Shown: positions 1 through 13,493 of the stretch, piece after piece
Position numbering within the stretch: the first letter of the stretch is position 1
Layout of the letters: each line of letters opens with the position of its first letter
From: Aculops lycopersici
Taxonomy: Eukaryota > Arthropoda > Arachnida > Trombidiformes > Eriophyidae
Reading direction: 5' to 3'
Length of the DNA stretch: 64,000 bases
Assembly: GCA_015350385.1 (NCBI GenBank)
Contig: WNKI01000002.1
Location: forward strand, 270,622 to 334,621
The notes under the pieces: model-generated
What the model was told of the DNA's origin: nothing
Databases searched by the model: none
Seen by the model: the letters and a program-made list of their open reading frames with translations, nothing else
Made by a program: the position numbers and the translations under genes

Positions 1-1920
1 TGGCGAAAACAAAATCGATCTGTTGATTGCTTCCCAGAAGCCAGTAGACCAAATAGAGGGCACAAAAACAACAACGACAAGAGCGACAACTGAAGCTGCT
101 GCTTCAATTGAACAAGAGCAAACCCGAGACAGAGTTTGACAAATTGGCCGCTGAGATTACGATTGTCGTCTTGGGGTTTCTGTAGATCCAGTTTGAGTTT
201 TGATTTGAGGTAGTAGTGGCGTCAGTTGTTGTTTTTGTCACCTTCTATTTGTCTGTCTGCTGGTTGGTTGGTCCATTGAGTTTACACAGAGAGTCAGTAA
301 GTAGGGGGAGGGAAAGAGAGCCGCTCGATTGCTTTGAAAAGGATCGAGACCATCCAAAACTATAGGCCACAATGGCGAGCGATCGGTTGACGCTTGCAGT
401 TAATAGCAACCGCCAATCGTCCGGCTAACTGGCGATGGTGGTACACAAAAACCACTTGCTTTGCTCTCGAATGTGATCGAATGTAAGTTGTCTTGATTAC
501 CTGTTGCCAGTCTAGCCACTGCTCTTGGTTCGTCACACATAAACAAGCACACAAATTGATACTTTCAATCGTTGCGCTCCCGATTTTTAGTTGTTAGTTG
601 CCAAGGAGGTTGGCGATGCTACTTTATTTTGGCTCATCGATTGCCTGCTGCCACTTTTGTTGTTTCTCTCTTCTCGCCCCTAGTTGTTGTTGTTGTCGTT
701 TTAGACGCTAGAGTTTTTGATTTTCAATCTAAGAATCTCGCAAGTGAGCATTGAATGGATTGATAGACAGAGTCGAGACAAGCGACTTGTTTGCTCACCT
801 TGCACCCGGAAACCCATCATATCATGCGAGCATACAGGTGAGCCATTGAGCGCAACTCGCAACGGGAGCAACTGGGCGAGAAAAGTCCAATAGCTAGCTT
901 TTCCTCTCACATGCCAACCGGCTCGCCTTTAAGTCGGTAGACAAGCGAGCGTATTTGTTATTATGTAATCATCTCGCGCCTGTCGGCCTAAATACTCACC
1001 TCAATGCTCAACAACTACCACTAACACCGCCACAGCAGCTCTGTTCAAACTCCATTTCCATTAGACTCAATCAGTTGATGGCTCACTCATCATTCTTGGC
1101 TTCGGCATAACATTGTGGCTTGTGGTCACTTCTGAGCCTTGAGCTATGAACATGAATTCTTTCCTCTTTTCTCATAAATGGCCTGTCTATCCATCAGTCG
1201 AGTCGGTCGATTGTTGCAAACTTTTCAGTTGAGTTTCCACTTGAGCCACTAGATAAACTCGTTTATAGACTCGTCACTTGCAACCAACAGTCGACTTTAG
1301 AAGCGACGAGACAACGACGACCAAATATATAGAAAAGTGGCAGCTTCAGTAGGGGTTTGGAAGAGCAAAGAGACGACGGCGGCGGTATGAGGAGGAGCAT
1401 CAAGAAGAGCGGGAGGTAAATTAGTCGCTAATGCCTAGCGAGTAGTCTGTAGCAAGCAGCGCACAAATATAATAACCACCCTGGTCGTCACCACTACGTC
1501 TAGCCGGGACACCTGTTGAAGCGCTCTATGTATTGCTGTTTGTGCCTCAGGAAAGTTGAATGGGCACACATCTTGTAACTTAATACTCTCTCGTCGTCCG
1601 CTAGTGATGCCATTTCCATCACTAACCAAAGCTAGTGGCAAACATGATGGAACAACAATGAGCTCATCATAGTCTCTCCTCAGTTGTCTTCCCTCTATTA
1701 ACTCAGTTTTGCTGGATGGATAGATAGATAGATGGTCGTGTTTGACTTGAGAGCTTTTTGTAAGTTAATGGAAACTCACACCTGTGAATGAGGCGGCTCA
1801 TTTGTGTTGCTGTCGGCGAGATTTCTAGTTGCAGTCGAGCGGCAGCATCAATGATGTTGTTTTCCTTCCTTCGTTGTTGTTGTTGTCGGAGCAATTTTAT
1901 CTCGGCCATTTATCTCACCT

Positions 1921-1947
1921 GCCGCCGCCGCCGCCGCCGCCGCCGCC
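1921..1947. repeat. (GCC)n trinucleotide repeat
   Basis: About nine uninterrupted GCC units inside non-coding DNA. It creates spurious poly-Pro, poly-Arg and poly-Ala frames on both strands. Confidence 0.95.
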
Positions 1948-2925
1948 TCTACTACGCTCTGGTCTTGAGCGGCGGCGATGGCAGCAATGGCTTCAACTTG
2001 CGGCCGTTTGACGAGAGCCGCCGCAAACATTTGGACTAGCTAAAAGCTTGGTGAGGGCTGCAAACGATAACAAACTGAGCTATCAGTTTGGCCGGCTTCT
2101 TATACTCATGCGCGCAACAATCATGTCTTGGTTTGGTTATGAGTGCAAACTTTGAACAGGTGAACCCGAGCGATTGGTCAAGTGAGCGAGTGGCGCTGGC
2201 AGACGATGCGGCGCCAGTCCACTTGTTGCACTCCGAGACATGGAGCTGCAATTGACTAAAGTAGCATCGGCAACAGGAACAGTAACAACTAACCACACGA
2301 CGATCACACAGAGAGAAGTGACTTCAAATTAGTGGCCACTTGTTGGCTCGTTGGCCCGCTGAATAGTCTTTAAACTTTGGCCGGCTAACTGCCACAAAAA
2401 CTATGTGAATGTGTGAGAAACAACACGATAACAAACAGGTCGCTCCTTCCGCTCGTTCAGAGAGTAAAAGGCGCTCGCCCAACTAGCTTGTGGGCGATCG
2501 AGATGATCGATTGGCCGTCAATTAGCTCGATTTTGAGGGAGACTTTCGACTTAACTCTTCGCTCTTTAGCTTAGAGTCGGTGGTTGTGGCTGTGGCTTAA
2601 TTGGCGGCGACTTATTTGCCACAATGAGCAAAATAATAATCACTCCGTTTCCTTACTTTACTCCCTTGAGGTTGAGCTTACTTCTTATTGAGAAGTTGGA
2701 TATTGGGGGTAAACTCAAAGGGATGTACCAAGACGACAATGTTAAGGATTTGGAATTCAGCTTTGGTGTCGACGAGCATAGCAGCGGCGGCGGCAGAGCG
2801 CAAAGAGAAATGTCTAAATGGTTGGATGGTGTGACAGCAATTGCATAAGCGCACCTGTCGCTCCATTGCGGTCCCTCTGCAAATTGATGGATCGGCTACG
2901 ACCAGAGCGCAGGCCACTTTGATCG

Positions 2926-3015
2926 GGCCACTTGGGCGCCCGAAGCTAAGGAACCGAAGGAGCTGGAGCCGGAATCGGCGGAGTTGTGTTGAACAATCGG
3001 CGCGCCCAAGTGGCC
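2926..3015. repeat. inverted repeat of an E-box-like block
   Basis: The left arm GGCCACTTGGGCGC (about 2926-2939) is matched by its reverse complement GCGCCCAAGTGGCC (about 3002-3015), 62 bases apart. Each arm carries CACTTG/CAAGTG, the same core as the abundant window-wide motif. No gene is visible around it. Confidence 0.8.
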
Positions 3016-3211
3016 AACTGCATTTACATTAAACTAGTGGTTGCGGTTGTGGTTGTTGTGTTACGTAATCCAATTGGCGGCTTCTCACACTTCCACAATC
3101 AACGCGATTAATCATTTGCAACCAAAATTCGATTAGCGTGGCGACTGGCTAGCTGGCTGGCCGCCCATTGAGGTTGCGCTTGTTGCAAAGACAACAGCAG
3201 CAGCAGCAACG

Positions 3212-3246
3212 GCCGCTCTCGGCAACAAGTGGTTGCCGCTCTCGGC
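3212..3246. repeat. 12-bp direct repeat bracketing a CAACAAGTGG motif
   Basis: GCCGCTCTCGGC occurs at 3212-3223 and again at 3235-3246. The motif CAACAAGTGG occupies 3223-3232, between the two copies, and is itself flanked by GGCAAC and GTTGCC as a small inverted repeat. Confidence 0.85.
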
Positions 3247-6085
3247 GGTGGTGGCCTCTAATCCTGGCGCCGTCTTTTTCTTTTATTCTTCCTCTTCTTC
3301 TTATTATTATCAAGTTTGCTTACCACTAGTTAGCACCAGTAAGTGTGTGGCAAATTATTATATTTATAATCTGTATTCATTGATGACGACTACAACCAGA
3401 GAGACTGATGTCTTTCGTTGGCGTTGATCGCGTAATGCGCGTGAGAGTTCATACGTACGCCTGAACTAGCGGCTATGGCAATAAGAGAGAAATCTATAAT
3501 CGAGTTTGCAAGCCTTCAACTTTATACAAAAGTTGATATAATCCTAGCGCCGATAAACTTTCGCAATAAACTGATTAAACCCGATCCTAGGGTGCGATAG
3601 TGCGATAAGACCTCTCCACCTCTCTTCAGCCTCCTTGAGCGTACGTCCAGTCGAAACGATTGGCACTTCGCGTCCACGACACGCCCCTCGAAGATAATCC
3701 GACTTGATCCATCAAGCTGGTGGGTTTGTCGGCCGTCCTTTTGTGTCTTGCGGCGCCCTCGTGACGTCCATTCGTCAGCTCGATTCTCAGAGAGCTAGTC
3801 GGTCGATCGTTCGGTCTGTCGATTGCTCGCTCGAAGCTAGAATGCTGGGATACAGGTACCACAACACTAGATTGCAATGGCAACAGAAACTGAAACTGAA
3901 ACTGAAACTGAATAGAGTGACTGATTTGCATATTACATTTCACCCAAAGGCAACAGGTGAGTTCTTTGTGGTTTCGCCGACGCCGCCGCCACCAGCACCA
4001 TCACAATCATCAAGCAAAGGAGTCGGTTAGCAGAGAGAAGAACAGTTGGCGGCGGTTGTGGTGGTGGTTGCAAACTGAGAGCAACAGGTTGCTTTTGGTT
4101 GTCGCTGTTGGTGTCGTTATATTAATACTATTCCAACACCAACAAACCATCCAACTGAATGTCATTGTTCATCCGCACGAACTTGTGGCGGTCACGTCAC
4201 GAGATCCATCAATGAGACTTGGGGCTGCCGTCGCCGTGATCCGCCCGCAACCACTTGTTACTGGTTGTAGTGATGGATCTCTCCAACACAAGCATCGGCG
4301 ATTGCCACCCTAAGCGTCCAACTTCACACTTCACGACACGACACGACACGACGAGAAAAGACACGAGGATCGGACACGCCACTTGCTGCGCCCATGGACC
4401 ATTAGTGATTGCCATTGGAACCTGTGGATTCATTGGTCAAGCGCCAACTCTGATTGATTTCCGACTTGGTAACTCGTATTGTTGTTGTTGTTGCTACTAT
4501 TGCCCCCACTCTTATGTTGCCCTGTGCTATCTCAGTCGGCCGCTCGCTCCCATGATCTGATTTTCATTTGTGCCATCCAACTTGCGACGAGGAAAAATTC
4601 CATTCCCGTGGTTCCTTTGACTTGTTACACACCGTGAGCCGTCGCCGCCGCCGCCGTAGCCACCGCTACCAATACCACTTACAATGGTGCTATTTGTTAT
4701 TTGTGAGAATGTGCTTGTTACAATTGTAGCGACATGCAATGTAATATAATAAAATGACATCAGAGACTTGGAGATATGTAATGGGCGCCCCTGGGATCGA
4801 TGCTCGAGATGCAGAAAGAGGACCGAGCGGGCGGTGTTGGAAGCTGGCACCTACTGTGTACATTCAGGTAACTCAGTGGCTTGACCTAGCGCCGCGAGCG
4901 CAGGTGAGCCTCATTCAAAATAAATACCACCGATGCACTGCGCGTGACTGCGTATCGATGCTGCAAGTTGCGGGCAAAACCATTCCCAGGTTACAGGCTT
5001 GGATATTGTTTGAACTCTTGTTAGAAAAGACACCACTGGCGGCCGGATGCTCAAACTAGTCGCCTTTAACATTGAAAAGTGATTCCTTCTTTTTCGCTGG
5101 GACGTTGTTAGTGTTTATTTTGGGGCCCGTAATCGTAACTTTGCAAATCTTTAAATTGTAAAAGTAAATTCGGATACGCTTTTGGTTGACTTCATGTTCC
5201 GCTCGACTTTGCGGCTCTAATTTTGCGTTTTCTTCTTGTGGGACATCAGTGTAACTTTCTACCAGGAGTCCACCTGGCGAAACTCCAAGTACGAGGTAAT
5301 TTATCCTCGACTTTGACTATCAGCAGGACAACACATTAACAAGAGAAAGAGAGAGAGGGAGAGCCACTTGACAATTGGCAAGTTGCACAAAAAACACTTG
5401 TGCATTCACTTTTCTCTTGTAGATCGACAACTACAACAACGACAATGACGACAAAAAACAAGAAACACTTGCTCGCATGTGAAAGTTACCTGCGCTTAAC
5501 AAATCAATGTCGGCAATGAGCGGCAGCAGTAATGAGAACATGACACTAGCAACAAGAAACACGACAAACTAACATAACAAATCGGAGCAAATCAACAGCA
5601 ACAACTGAATAGACAGACACCAACCAAGTTGTAGTCAGATTACCGAATCTCCTCGTCGACCGCTAACTTTGAGCTGGCCGGTTGGTGGATAATAAATTAC
5701 ATTTGCGTCAGTGAGAGAAATAGATTTCAACTTTAAGAGACATGGAGAGGGAAAAACAACAGTATAACAAATTAAAATTAACTAGTCGTTTAAGGTAACT
5801 TCTCTTGCGGCTTTCGAACCAACTTAAACCAACTGGCTTCACATTTTGGCTTGCCTCGTTTGCTCCCTAAGGAGGTCGTCTGTTTTCCGAATCTAATCTT
5901 GAGTTCGACTCTCGTTTGGTCTGCCAAAACAAACCGGTGAGGATGCAGATGTACTAAACAAAATTGCATTGAAATTAAACCAACTCAAAGTGGACGGCTA
6001 ACAGACCAAATCAAACTAAAACTGCAAGAGCAGTCGCTTTGTTGTTATTCAGATTGATTTCAATGTTGTACATTTTATCTCACTC

Positions 6086-6103
6086 GCCGCCGCCGCCGCC
6101 GCC
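6086..6103. repeat. (GCC)n trinucleotide repeat
   Basis: Six GCC units in non-coding DNA, followed by CACCACCACTA. Confidence 0.9.
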
Positions 6104-6637
6104 ACCACCACTAGAGATGACCATCCATCCAACGCCGCCACAGCCACCGATTAGTCAAGACTCTTGACAACTAAAAGCAACTGCAATGCTTACGAGAAGA
6201 GCAATCACCTGAAGCAAGTGAGCAGCCGAGATGCGCTCAGCGTAAGTGGATTAGGTTTGTTTTTTATCTCGTTTGCGCGTCGGTGTTGAGCAATGAAATG
6301 TACAGTTAACCTAGCAAATTTGCACCATTAGCCAGAGAGTGAGAGAGATTGCAATGAAATTTTGTCCATTTTACTGCACTCTTTTTATCTGATTTGCCCT
6401 CCCATAAGCGCAGCTAGAATTGCAATGCAAAGATCTAAATGGTGCAACTGACTCGGGACTTGGAAAGGTAAACGTGTTAAGTGATTGAGAAGATTCAGCG
6501 TGAAAAATTTGCTTTACCTATGGCAAAAGCGACGATAGTTTACATTTAACAGTCTTACTTCTTCCTCTTGGGTTTGTGTGGAATTTCCGCCGCTCGCTTA
6601 TCTCACGGCATCAGCAACAACTTCAAACAACAACAAG

Positions 6638-6639
<2 letters not shown>

Positions 6640-6698
<59 letters not shown>

Positions 6699-6699
6699 A
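6640..6699. repeat. (CAACAG)n hexanucleotide repeat
   Basis: About ten tandem CAACAG units. On the opposite strand it makes a poly-Leu frame that is not a gene. The same hexamer forms another array near 14.7 kb. Confidence 0.95.
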
Positions 6700-7609
6700 A
6701 CTAGCAAGACGATGGAAGGAGAACAACTGATATGAACTCCCATTTAATACCGCAGTTTGCAGACCAGAAGTCTGCAGTTGAGTGGAGATACTGTGGCGAT
6801 AAACTTGCAACGGCGGCGGCTGCGAAACACTTGTGCGCAGCAGAAAGAGAGGAGGAGAAAGAAAACTTGTTGCTTTTTTGCACCTCCGACTCGCCGATCG
6901 TCTGTCTTAATTTTCGCACCTGATTATTTATTTTTGCATCTCTTTGTCCGCCGCCCTCCGCCTCTGACTCTAGGTTCACCTTCAACTGAGACCTTACCCT
7001 TACTGTTGCCTTTGACGCTACCGCCGCTGCCGCCGCCAGGTTGTCTCACTTGTCCGACTCCTGCTATGCGTACATCGCGCACACCACTAGCGCCGCACGA
7101 TTGTGGGCGCGTTTTGCTCCGAGTTTTGAGGCGCAAGCAGCCATCTCGGCGGCGGCGGCATCTCACCTGCAACTTCACGTGCTCGCCAGGTATATTGAAT
7201 GTTTCACTGCTGCTCTCTCGTTTTCCTCGCTCACTCTCTAGCGCGCGTCTAATAACTACCTTCAAAAAAGAATTCCACTGAAGAAGCGTAAATTCCAGAC
7301 GAACGAGTTAGTCGGCCACAAAGTCTAGCTTGTCCATTTGAGGTGCCGAATTGACGGTGGCGCAGAGACTAGAGCTGGACCTGGTCGCTTTGCACATATC
7401 TGCTGGCCACCGAAGCGAGTCCATTGTGTTCAGGTGCGCGACACACATGTGAAAATTTGCTGCTGCCGCCGCCGCCATCGAGGAAACACAATGCTCCAAC
7501 TTCTTTGACTCTTTTAGGGTGAGATAGATTCTGGACATGAGATAGAAGCGGAGGCTCGAACATGCAAACACAATGCGACTTCCCGCTGCTTTTTGATTTA
7601 CACTCAGCT

Positions 7610-7635
7610 AAAGCAAAGCAAAGCAAAGCAAAGCA
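7610..7635. repeat. (AAAGC)n pentanucleotide repeat
   Basis: Five AAAGC units in non-coding DNA. The same pentamer recurs as a second array at about 46519-46540. Confidence 0.9.
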
Positions 7636-7868
7636 CTGAGTGTGTTTGTATCTATTTGGATTCGAGCACCACCACGACTCCCGACCGACCGACAAGTTCA
7701 CCTGTCCGAGATATTCACGCCAGCAGCAAACTTGGTGTGAGTTTCTCTCTACTCCATTGCCTCAATTCAGCAAGTAGATGGCACAGTTCAATGGAAGCGG
7801 AGTTATATATATTTATATACATATTGTTTGCATTCAAACTCTCCACTTGAATAGTTGTACTCTATTCT

Positions 7869-7902
7869 GTGGTTGTGGTTGTGGTTGTGGTTGTGGTTGT
7901 TG
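7869..7902. repeat. (TGGTTG)n hexanucleotide repeat
   Basis: Tandem TGGTTG units, decaying into TTGTTGCTG. Non-coding. Confidence 0.9.
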
Positions 7903-10040
7903 TTGCTGTTGTTCTTGTCCATCTTATTGGTGCCGCTACAAAAGCCGCAGAACAACAACAACGAAAAATACGATGATCTCTACGATATTTCAAATATTGA
8001 AAGAGCAGCCGACATGGAGGCGAGCGTGAAACAGGTGAGCTGGTTGATTGTAATCTAACGAGACAGAGACAGAGAAAGAGAGGAACGAGCAAGCAAGCAA
8101 GCGGCGGCCACGCAAATTATCTGTCGCAGCTGCGAGTACAAACCGCAGAAACCAATTTAATCAATCAGTGCAAAGCCTAGCCGGTTGCACTGTTCACCTG
8201 TTGCGCTGGCTACCTTTAGTTTGCCGTTTGGCTCTCGCCTCTAGAGTTTAGAGTTTAGAGCTTAGAATTTGAAAGTTTAGAGGCTCATCGAGGTAAACTG
8301 CGCCAGTGAACTGCGCCGGAGAAGCACAATGAGTTGTCTCTCCTCACCCAAGTTTACACTTGAACATGGAGTTGAATTCAACAAGAACACACTCCACTTC
8401 TACGGCCAACCTGTTGATTCCGGCCAACAGCAACAAACACGTTAGCTCGTCGTTTCGTTCATTTGATATTTTTCCTAATTCCTTTCTCCGTTTCCATCTT
8501 GGCATTCTGTTTCCAAACGATTGCGCAACCACCAACACACGCAATTCGCTCATTCATTTTAAGCCTATGTAGCCATCCCCTTTCCAGTAAATGGAAATTC
8601 TTTCTCCTGTATGTATAACTCTCTTTCAAGAGACTTAATGTAGCTCAACGAGAAGCTAACATTTCGAATTGGACACTCGAGTTTCGACTCTCGTTTCCCA
8701 AAAACAAAACGAAAGAGAACCAAACTCAGGCTGTAGATTGATGCCTCTAAGTTTGGCGAGCCACTCTGTCTCAAGTCGGGCGACGAGGACTCTCGCAAGC
8801 AACAATTAGCCGCAACCGCTCGCCACGCCGCCAACTCGGCCGCCAAGATATAATCTCTAGCTTAGTTGGTGTTTGATTGCAATAGCAACACCAGCAACAA
8901 GTGGCTACCAGATTTCTGAGAGGCAACAGGTAGCAACAATGGTGACGACAAGTTGGCTCTGTCATCTCTCTGTCTATTTCTACCTCCCGCTTTCAATTCA
9001 AAACAAGTGGCTCTGAGCTCGAGGTGGCCATCAGCCAGCTTGACTCTTTCGCTTTTTCTCTAAAATCAAATTTAGTCACTAATAGCGCCGCCGCTGCCGG
9101 TGGCAAGTCAAGAGCAATGGGCGAGAGCTCTGGCCCGCCGGCACACGAAACGAAGCGAGCGGCTTGTGTGTATGTGTGCCGAAACAGGAAGTCAATTGGA
9201 CTTAATCGTCGTCGTCGTCGTCGTTGCAGGTGAGCTGAGCCAAGAGTAATTTTGAAAACGTCAACAGGTAATCAGTTGCGCTTGAGTTGTGCGCCTGGGG
9301 CAGCCACCAGTTAACACGCTTGCAAGAGGATAGAGGGACAAGGAGAAACAATTGTCATCTGTTGCTTGTTTTCTCGGTTAATCTTGAGCAGTTGTTGTTT
9401 TCTTTTTCCATTATAACTCGCAACTAGAGTTTCGGTGCTTAAACTCACACTGTAAATTAGTCAATTAGCTAATTGTTTGTAATCACAGCTAGACTAGCTT
9501 AAATTGGCAAGCTTTTTCATTTGAGTTCACGTCGAGTAGAGTCTAGAAAATTTGTCCATCGCTCAACTTGTTGTCCAAGGCAAAGGACTTGACTTGACTT
9601 GAACAACAGCCACACAGACACACAAATCTCCATTGTGAGGTTTGTTTTCTCTTGTTGCTATTCTAGGCATCACAAAACCCGAAGAGAACAGGCGAGTCCT
9701 AGTCAAAAGGTGAAATGCCGCCATGGCTAATAATACTGACAAAGCAACAGTTGAATCGAATCCAGAGCAACAAAACGAGCGCATCAAATTTGCTACAAAC
9801 CGAGAGGGATGCAAATTCAACAATCAAACACACCAACTAGAGTTCACTTTTTTTATTCATCTCCTCGTTGGGTGCCACATGATATCGGCGATTGGTGCTG
9901 TTGTTGCTCTTGATGATGGTTATTATGATGAGCTCGTGGTGAAGGCAAACAATCGGCAGCCCATCAAGTTTGTTCGATTGTTGTTGTCGTGGTCGTTGCT
10001 CACTTTACCTGCTGACTTTTGGCCTTTTGCTATAGATTTG

Positions 10041-10068
10041 CCGCCGCCGCCGCCGCCGCCGCCGCCGC
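10041..10068. repeat. (CCG)n trinucleotide repeat
   Basis: Nine CCG units. They give a spurious poly-Pro frame. Confidence 0.95.
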
Positions 10069-10420
10069 TACTGCCGCTTAGCTGACGATCAAACTCAATC
10101 GGCCACCTAAACTTTGCCTTCGCCTTTACCTTAGTTCACCTTTCGATTAGCTTCACCTTTTTGACTGCCTCTAGCTCGTGTCGACTCGTTTGATGTTTCG
10201 ACCTTAGAAAGTGGTTAAGGTGAGACGAAATATATAAATTCGCGTCGAGTGATTGAATTTTGTGGAAACACATCAACAGCAACACAACAATGCGATTAAA
10301 TTGAACTGGACTCTTCACGAATTAGCCGCAACGAAACCGAGAAAGTCGAGTGTTTATTTATTCATGTTGTTACTCTAGTGCCGCTGATTTCGGTTGTTAC
10401 TGATGCCGATGCTCATGGTA

Positions 10421-10436
10421 GTGGTGGTGGTGGTGG

Positions 10437-10470
<34 letters not shown>
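10421..10470. repeat. (GTG)n followed by (TTG)n repeat
   Basis: A run of GTG units passes into a run of TTG/GTT units. It produces a long poly-Val frame that is not a gene. Confidence 0.95.
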
Positions 10471-13400
10471 AAGTTTGGTTTGTTTGTTTGGTTCGCACCA
10501 TTTAACACTCGACTTTTTAACTTCAAAACACCGGACAACAATCGGTAAGAGTGAGCCGCTGAGTTTGGAGCACAGGTAAGCTACTGCCTGGTTCTTCTTT
10601 TTCGTTAGTCTCCCTGGTTGGTTTCATTGCTCTAGTTTCGATCGACCTGTGGAACCGAGATTAGCCATAGCAACAATGGGGTAGTAATAATACAATTCGA
10701 ATCAATAATAATGTTGCTCGAGTATAGGGAAACGAGGATAGAGGAGCTCGCGCCTGCAAGTTGCCATATAAATGTTGTCACAATGAAAGCGACCACGACC
10801 ACGGCGATAAGCGAGAAAGGCCCGCTGCCTATGCAGTAGATTTGTCGATGGTGGCGCATAGCGTTTACCTGGCGTCTCATAATCAAAAAGTCTCGCTGCT
10901 TTAATCGAATGCTCACTTCCCGTTTCTGCTGCTGCCGCTGCTCGACTTTTGCATGGTTGCCAATCGTAATGTGGAAAAAGTTAACTTTTCGTTTGGCAAC
11001 GAACGGGCGACTCGCAGACTTTTGAGAGCAAAAAAGGGCAACATCAAAGCAACAGCCGCCCGGCTGCCCAAACGTCTGAAGCTTCCACCTACCTGGCCGC
11101 CGACTGTTCATCTTCGTGGCGATCCTCGTAGTAGTGGTGGTTATTCTGTTGGACGACGAAGTGAGTCAAGTTTCTCGCTCGTGGCCGTGAAACATGCCGC
11201 TGATATTTCCTCTCTTCCTCTGCTCTGGACTTTGGACTCGAGCGTGTGCTTGTGTGTGAGCCGAGTGGGCGGATCTAGCAAGCACCAGTTGAGTTCTTGC
11301 CTGCGCCTCAATAAGTCAGGTAGACAGAGTGACGCGACTTGATGGTGCGAGAAAAGTGAGTTGCTCATATTCCGTGCCAACTTCTGGTTGCTCTAATGCT
11401 CACCGAATGCCAACTAAACTAAAGTGAGCATGCAAACTACGGCTATCCTAGTTGCAGTAGTGGTAATAGCAGCAGTGGTGGTGGTGGTTGTTGTTGAATT
11501 AGAAGGAGCAAGCCGAGTTCAGATTAGGTGTGAGTGTTGAGGAGCCAAATTTCAAGGATGAGAGACAAATTTTAGATTTGTTCGCTTGTTGTTTGTTCAA
11601 CAGGTGAAAGTTAATCTCTGGCTTTAGTGCTACTCATGAACAGCAACAGCAGCGAATCCTGCTGATGGGCGCCGCGGATTTACCTGCCTGTCCGCCGACT
11701 TCTTTGCTTCAGTCTACCCAACTTCAAATGATAATTGGCTCGAGCAGCCAGTGCACGAATATTGCAGCCACTCTGTTGGCAACAACAACAAAAAGAAGAA
11801 GAAGAAGAAGAAGCGATACAATTGCGCAATTGGCTCGCTCATGTTTCACACGTACTTCGGCGCGCTTCGAGTGAGGAAAGCGGCGGTTGTTTGCCTTTTA
11901 ATTATGTAAATCCACCTGTTGTTGTTGTTGCTGCTTTGTTTGGCTTGCCCGCATCCAGATTGGAGGGAGGGGCTTGCTTTTTGTTTGCTTTCCTTTTATC
12001 CATTTGCTCTTCTCTCCTACTCCACTGGCCAATCGGAAGCTCACGAAGTTTAGCTAGTTTGCCCGAGGAACTAAGCAGCCAAAAGCTGGGCGAAAGTTCG
12101 AACTTGAATTTTACCAAGTTTGCAAGCGCTAATCACACGTTTGTTTGCTTTTGCCGCCTTTTATCCTTACTTGCTTTCCTCTCTCTCACTTTCTTTCACC
12201 AACGCACTCTGCCTCCAGCTCAGTGCAATCTTTTCACTTTATCCGCATCGAAGTATAATAAAACACATATATAAAACCCTGATTGGCAAATTAACCAACA
12301 GGGAACCGAGAAAAGCAGTCAGCTGGCGCTCGTCGTGCTTGTCCATCAATTTGTGTGCTAGTTGCGTCGCGCACAGGAAGTTGCGGCGCCACTTCACGCT
12401 CCTCAAGGTGACGCAACAGACTGACAAATTTGATTTGAACTCGCATTAATCAGATCAATTGATCGATCAATTGGTCGCCGAGTGGATTGGCGACAAATTC
12501 AAGTTTGCCGCGCTAGCGATTCGACTTGACTCGCTCAAGTATATAGGTTATATAGGCAGCTAAAGTGGATCACTGCTAACTAAACTCAAAAGGCAAAAGG
12601 AGCAACAGAGAGAGCAGACATTTGGGCGCCTCGCCGATTCCGTTGCATTCGTCTTCAAGTTTGACTCGCTCAAGTCTTCTTCTGATTGGCTGTTGAAAAT
12701 TTAGACAGACGCTTCGCTTGCGGCTCGCGAGCAAATCGAACCTCACGATCTCGGTTAGCTCATTGTGTTTTTTGCTCTCCAGTTGCTCTTTTCCATTTCG
12801 CTCTCTCTCTCTCTTTCTACTCTATGTTGCTTGGAAGTCGCAACAAATGCGAGCCAAAACTTGAGTTGGATTATCACGACGAGCGAGCGAGCGAGCGACT
12901 GGAGGCGCAAATCAAAGGCAAAGTTTCAGTCCCAGTCCAATTGTTGGATGCCGAGAAAAGTTCAGGTGGCGCAACAAACGCAGAAGAGAGACTCAAAATG
13001 GAAGCTCCTGATTAGTGTCTTAATGAAGAGTCTAATAGTTGGATTATGATTGCGATTATTATCATCTTTTTGGAAAATTTCTCTAATATTTCCTCACAAG
13101 TCCACGAGCTAATTTCATTACGCTCCGCCATCGAGTGGAGTGGCCGGCGCCGACTTTTGCTCGAAGCGGAAGCGGCACGATTGGAGCCCGAGCTTGAAAT
13201 GAAGAACAAGCGATGGGATACATTAGACGAGGATATTAATAAATTGCGCTGCTCGTGCTAATGCCGCTGCCGCTGTTGTTGTTGTTGCTTCTGCTGACGA
13301 CTAATCGCTTGTTTGCCAACCAGAACCTCGAGCAAACGGCGCAAAAACGAACCGCCAGACGAGCTGACGACGGAGGTGCGAATTTGGGGCGGACCTTCGA

Positions 13401-13471
13401 GTTTGAAGTCGGAAATTGAACAGCAACTCTAGCCACAACAACAAACGATGATGACGACTACAAAGGCTAGT

Positions 13472-13493
13472 GAGAGAGAGAGAGAGAGAGAGG
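13472..13493. repeat. (GA)n dinucleotide repeat
   Basis: About eleven GA units in non-coding DNA. Confidence 0.95.

Noticed and set aside
6598..6810. Poly-Leu minus-strand ORF
   Set aside because: It is only the translation of the (CAACAG)n repeat.
10632..11111. 159-residue minus-strand open frame with one hydrophobic stretch
   Set aside because: No recognised family. The hydrophobic part comes from biased codons, a plus-strand frame overlaps most of it, and no polyadenylation or splice context supports it.
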